DNA from: Oxyruncus cristatus
Lineage: Eukaryota > Chordata > Aves > Passeriformes > Cotingidae
Length of the DNA stretch: 64,000 nucleotides
Direction: 5' to 3'
NCBI GenBank assembly: GCA_013399855.1
Contig: VXAY01000172.1
Span: forward strand, 4,349,957-4,413,956
The position numbers were made by a program, and so were the translations under genes. The number at the start of each line of letters is the position of its first letter. Position 1 is the first letter of the stretch. Of this stretch, positions 63,974-64,000 are shown in pieces. A model generated the notes under the pieces. The model worked only from the letters and a program-made list of their open reading frames with translations, was not told the DNA's origin and did no database searches.

Positions 63974-64000
63974 ATAGAATCATAGAATTACAGAATCATT
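63974..64000 (-). mobile_element. Start of an antisense CR1 3' end, cut by the window
   Basis: atagaatcatagaattacag and the following bases are the reverse complement of the tandem terminal motif of CR1 (ATTCTATGATTCTAT type). A minus-strand CR1 copy therefore probably continues beyond the window. Only 27 bases are visible, so its length and subfamily are unknown. Confidence 0.75.

Larger units (their letters stand above)
52387..64000 (+). other. KCNK2: KCNK2 intron 3, not complete
   Basis: It starts at the donor gtagga. I found no continuation of the channel (a frame starting F-G-N-I-S-P-R) in the remaining 11.6 kb, so the intron extends past the window. Contents are a short gap in a T-run (54,011), a GC-richer segment behind it (54,048), simple repeats, and the start of an antisense CR1 at the very end. 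No other gene is seen. Three GAGCTC sites cluster at about 56,466-56,491. Confidence 0.85.

Noticed and set aside
52387..64000. KCNK2 exon 4 (rest of the first selectivity filter)
   Set aside because: Searched for a frame starting F-G-N-I-S-P-R after an acceptor and found none, so the exon is taken to lie beyond the window.

Overview
This looks like avian genomic DNA. It is mostly AT-rich non-coding sequence, carries 3'-end copies of CR1 LINEs (the dominant bird retrotransposon), and holds one recognisable vertebrate gene. That gene is KCNK2 (TREK-1, a two-pore-domain potassium channel) on the + strand. Only its 5' part is here: two certain coding exons, and a CpG-island promoter region with a plausible first exon. 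No complete gene, tRNA, rRNA or CRISPR array was seen. Comparisons with human TREK-1 are from memory; no search was run.

Layout. 1-35,825 is non-coding, either upstream of KCNK2 or intronic to a longer isoform. It holds an 842-bp solo-LTR-like element on the - strand (12,569-13,410) bounded by an 8-bp direct repeat, and two sense-oriented CR1 fragments (17,095-17,648 and 31,783-32,575). 35,826-37,690 is a CpG island interrupted by a 298-base assembly gap. Inside it lies a candidate first exon: an ATG at 36,848 and two possible splice donors (after 36,884 and after 36,895), both phase-compatible with exon 2. 38,591-38,901 is exon 2 (cytoplasmic N-terminus, first membrane segment, extracellular cap). 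38,902-52,268 is a 13.4-kb intron with an 83-nt near-perfect hairpin and two small tandem duplications. 52,269-52,386 is exon 3 (rest of the cap, first pore helix, start of the first selectivity filter). The next intron runs to the window end, where an antisense CR1 3' end begins.

How the pieces work together. Exon 2 starts two bases into a codon. A first exon ending in G gives ...V-A-A-P-D; one ending in A creates the start codon ATG at the junction and gives M-A-A-P-D. Both types of N-terminus are known for mammalian TREK-1. Here two donors 11 nt apart in the CpG island could produce exactly this pair. A third, internal start (Met42, position 38,713) matches the known alternative translation start of TREK-1. 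The window may therefore contain three ways of setting the channel's N-terminus.
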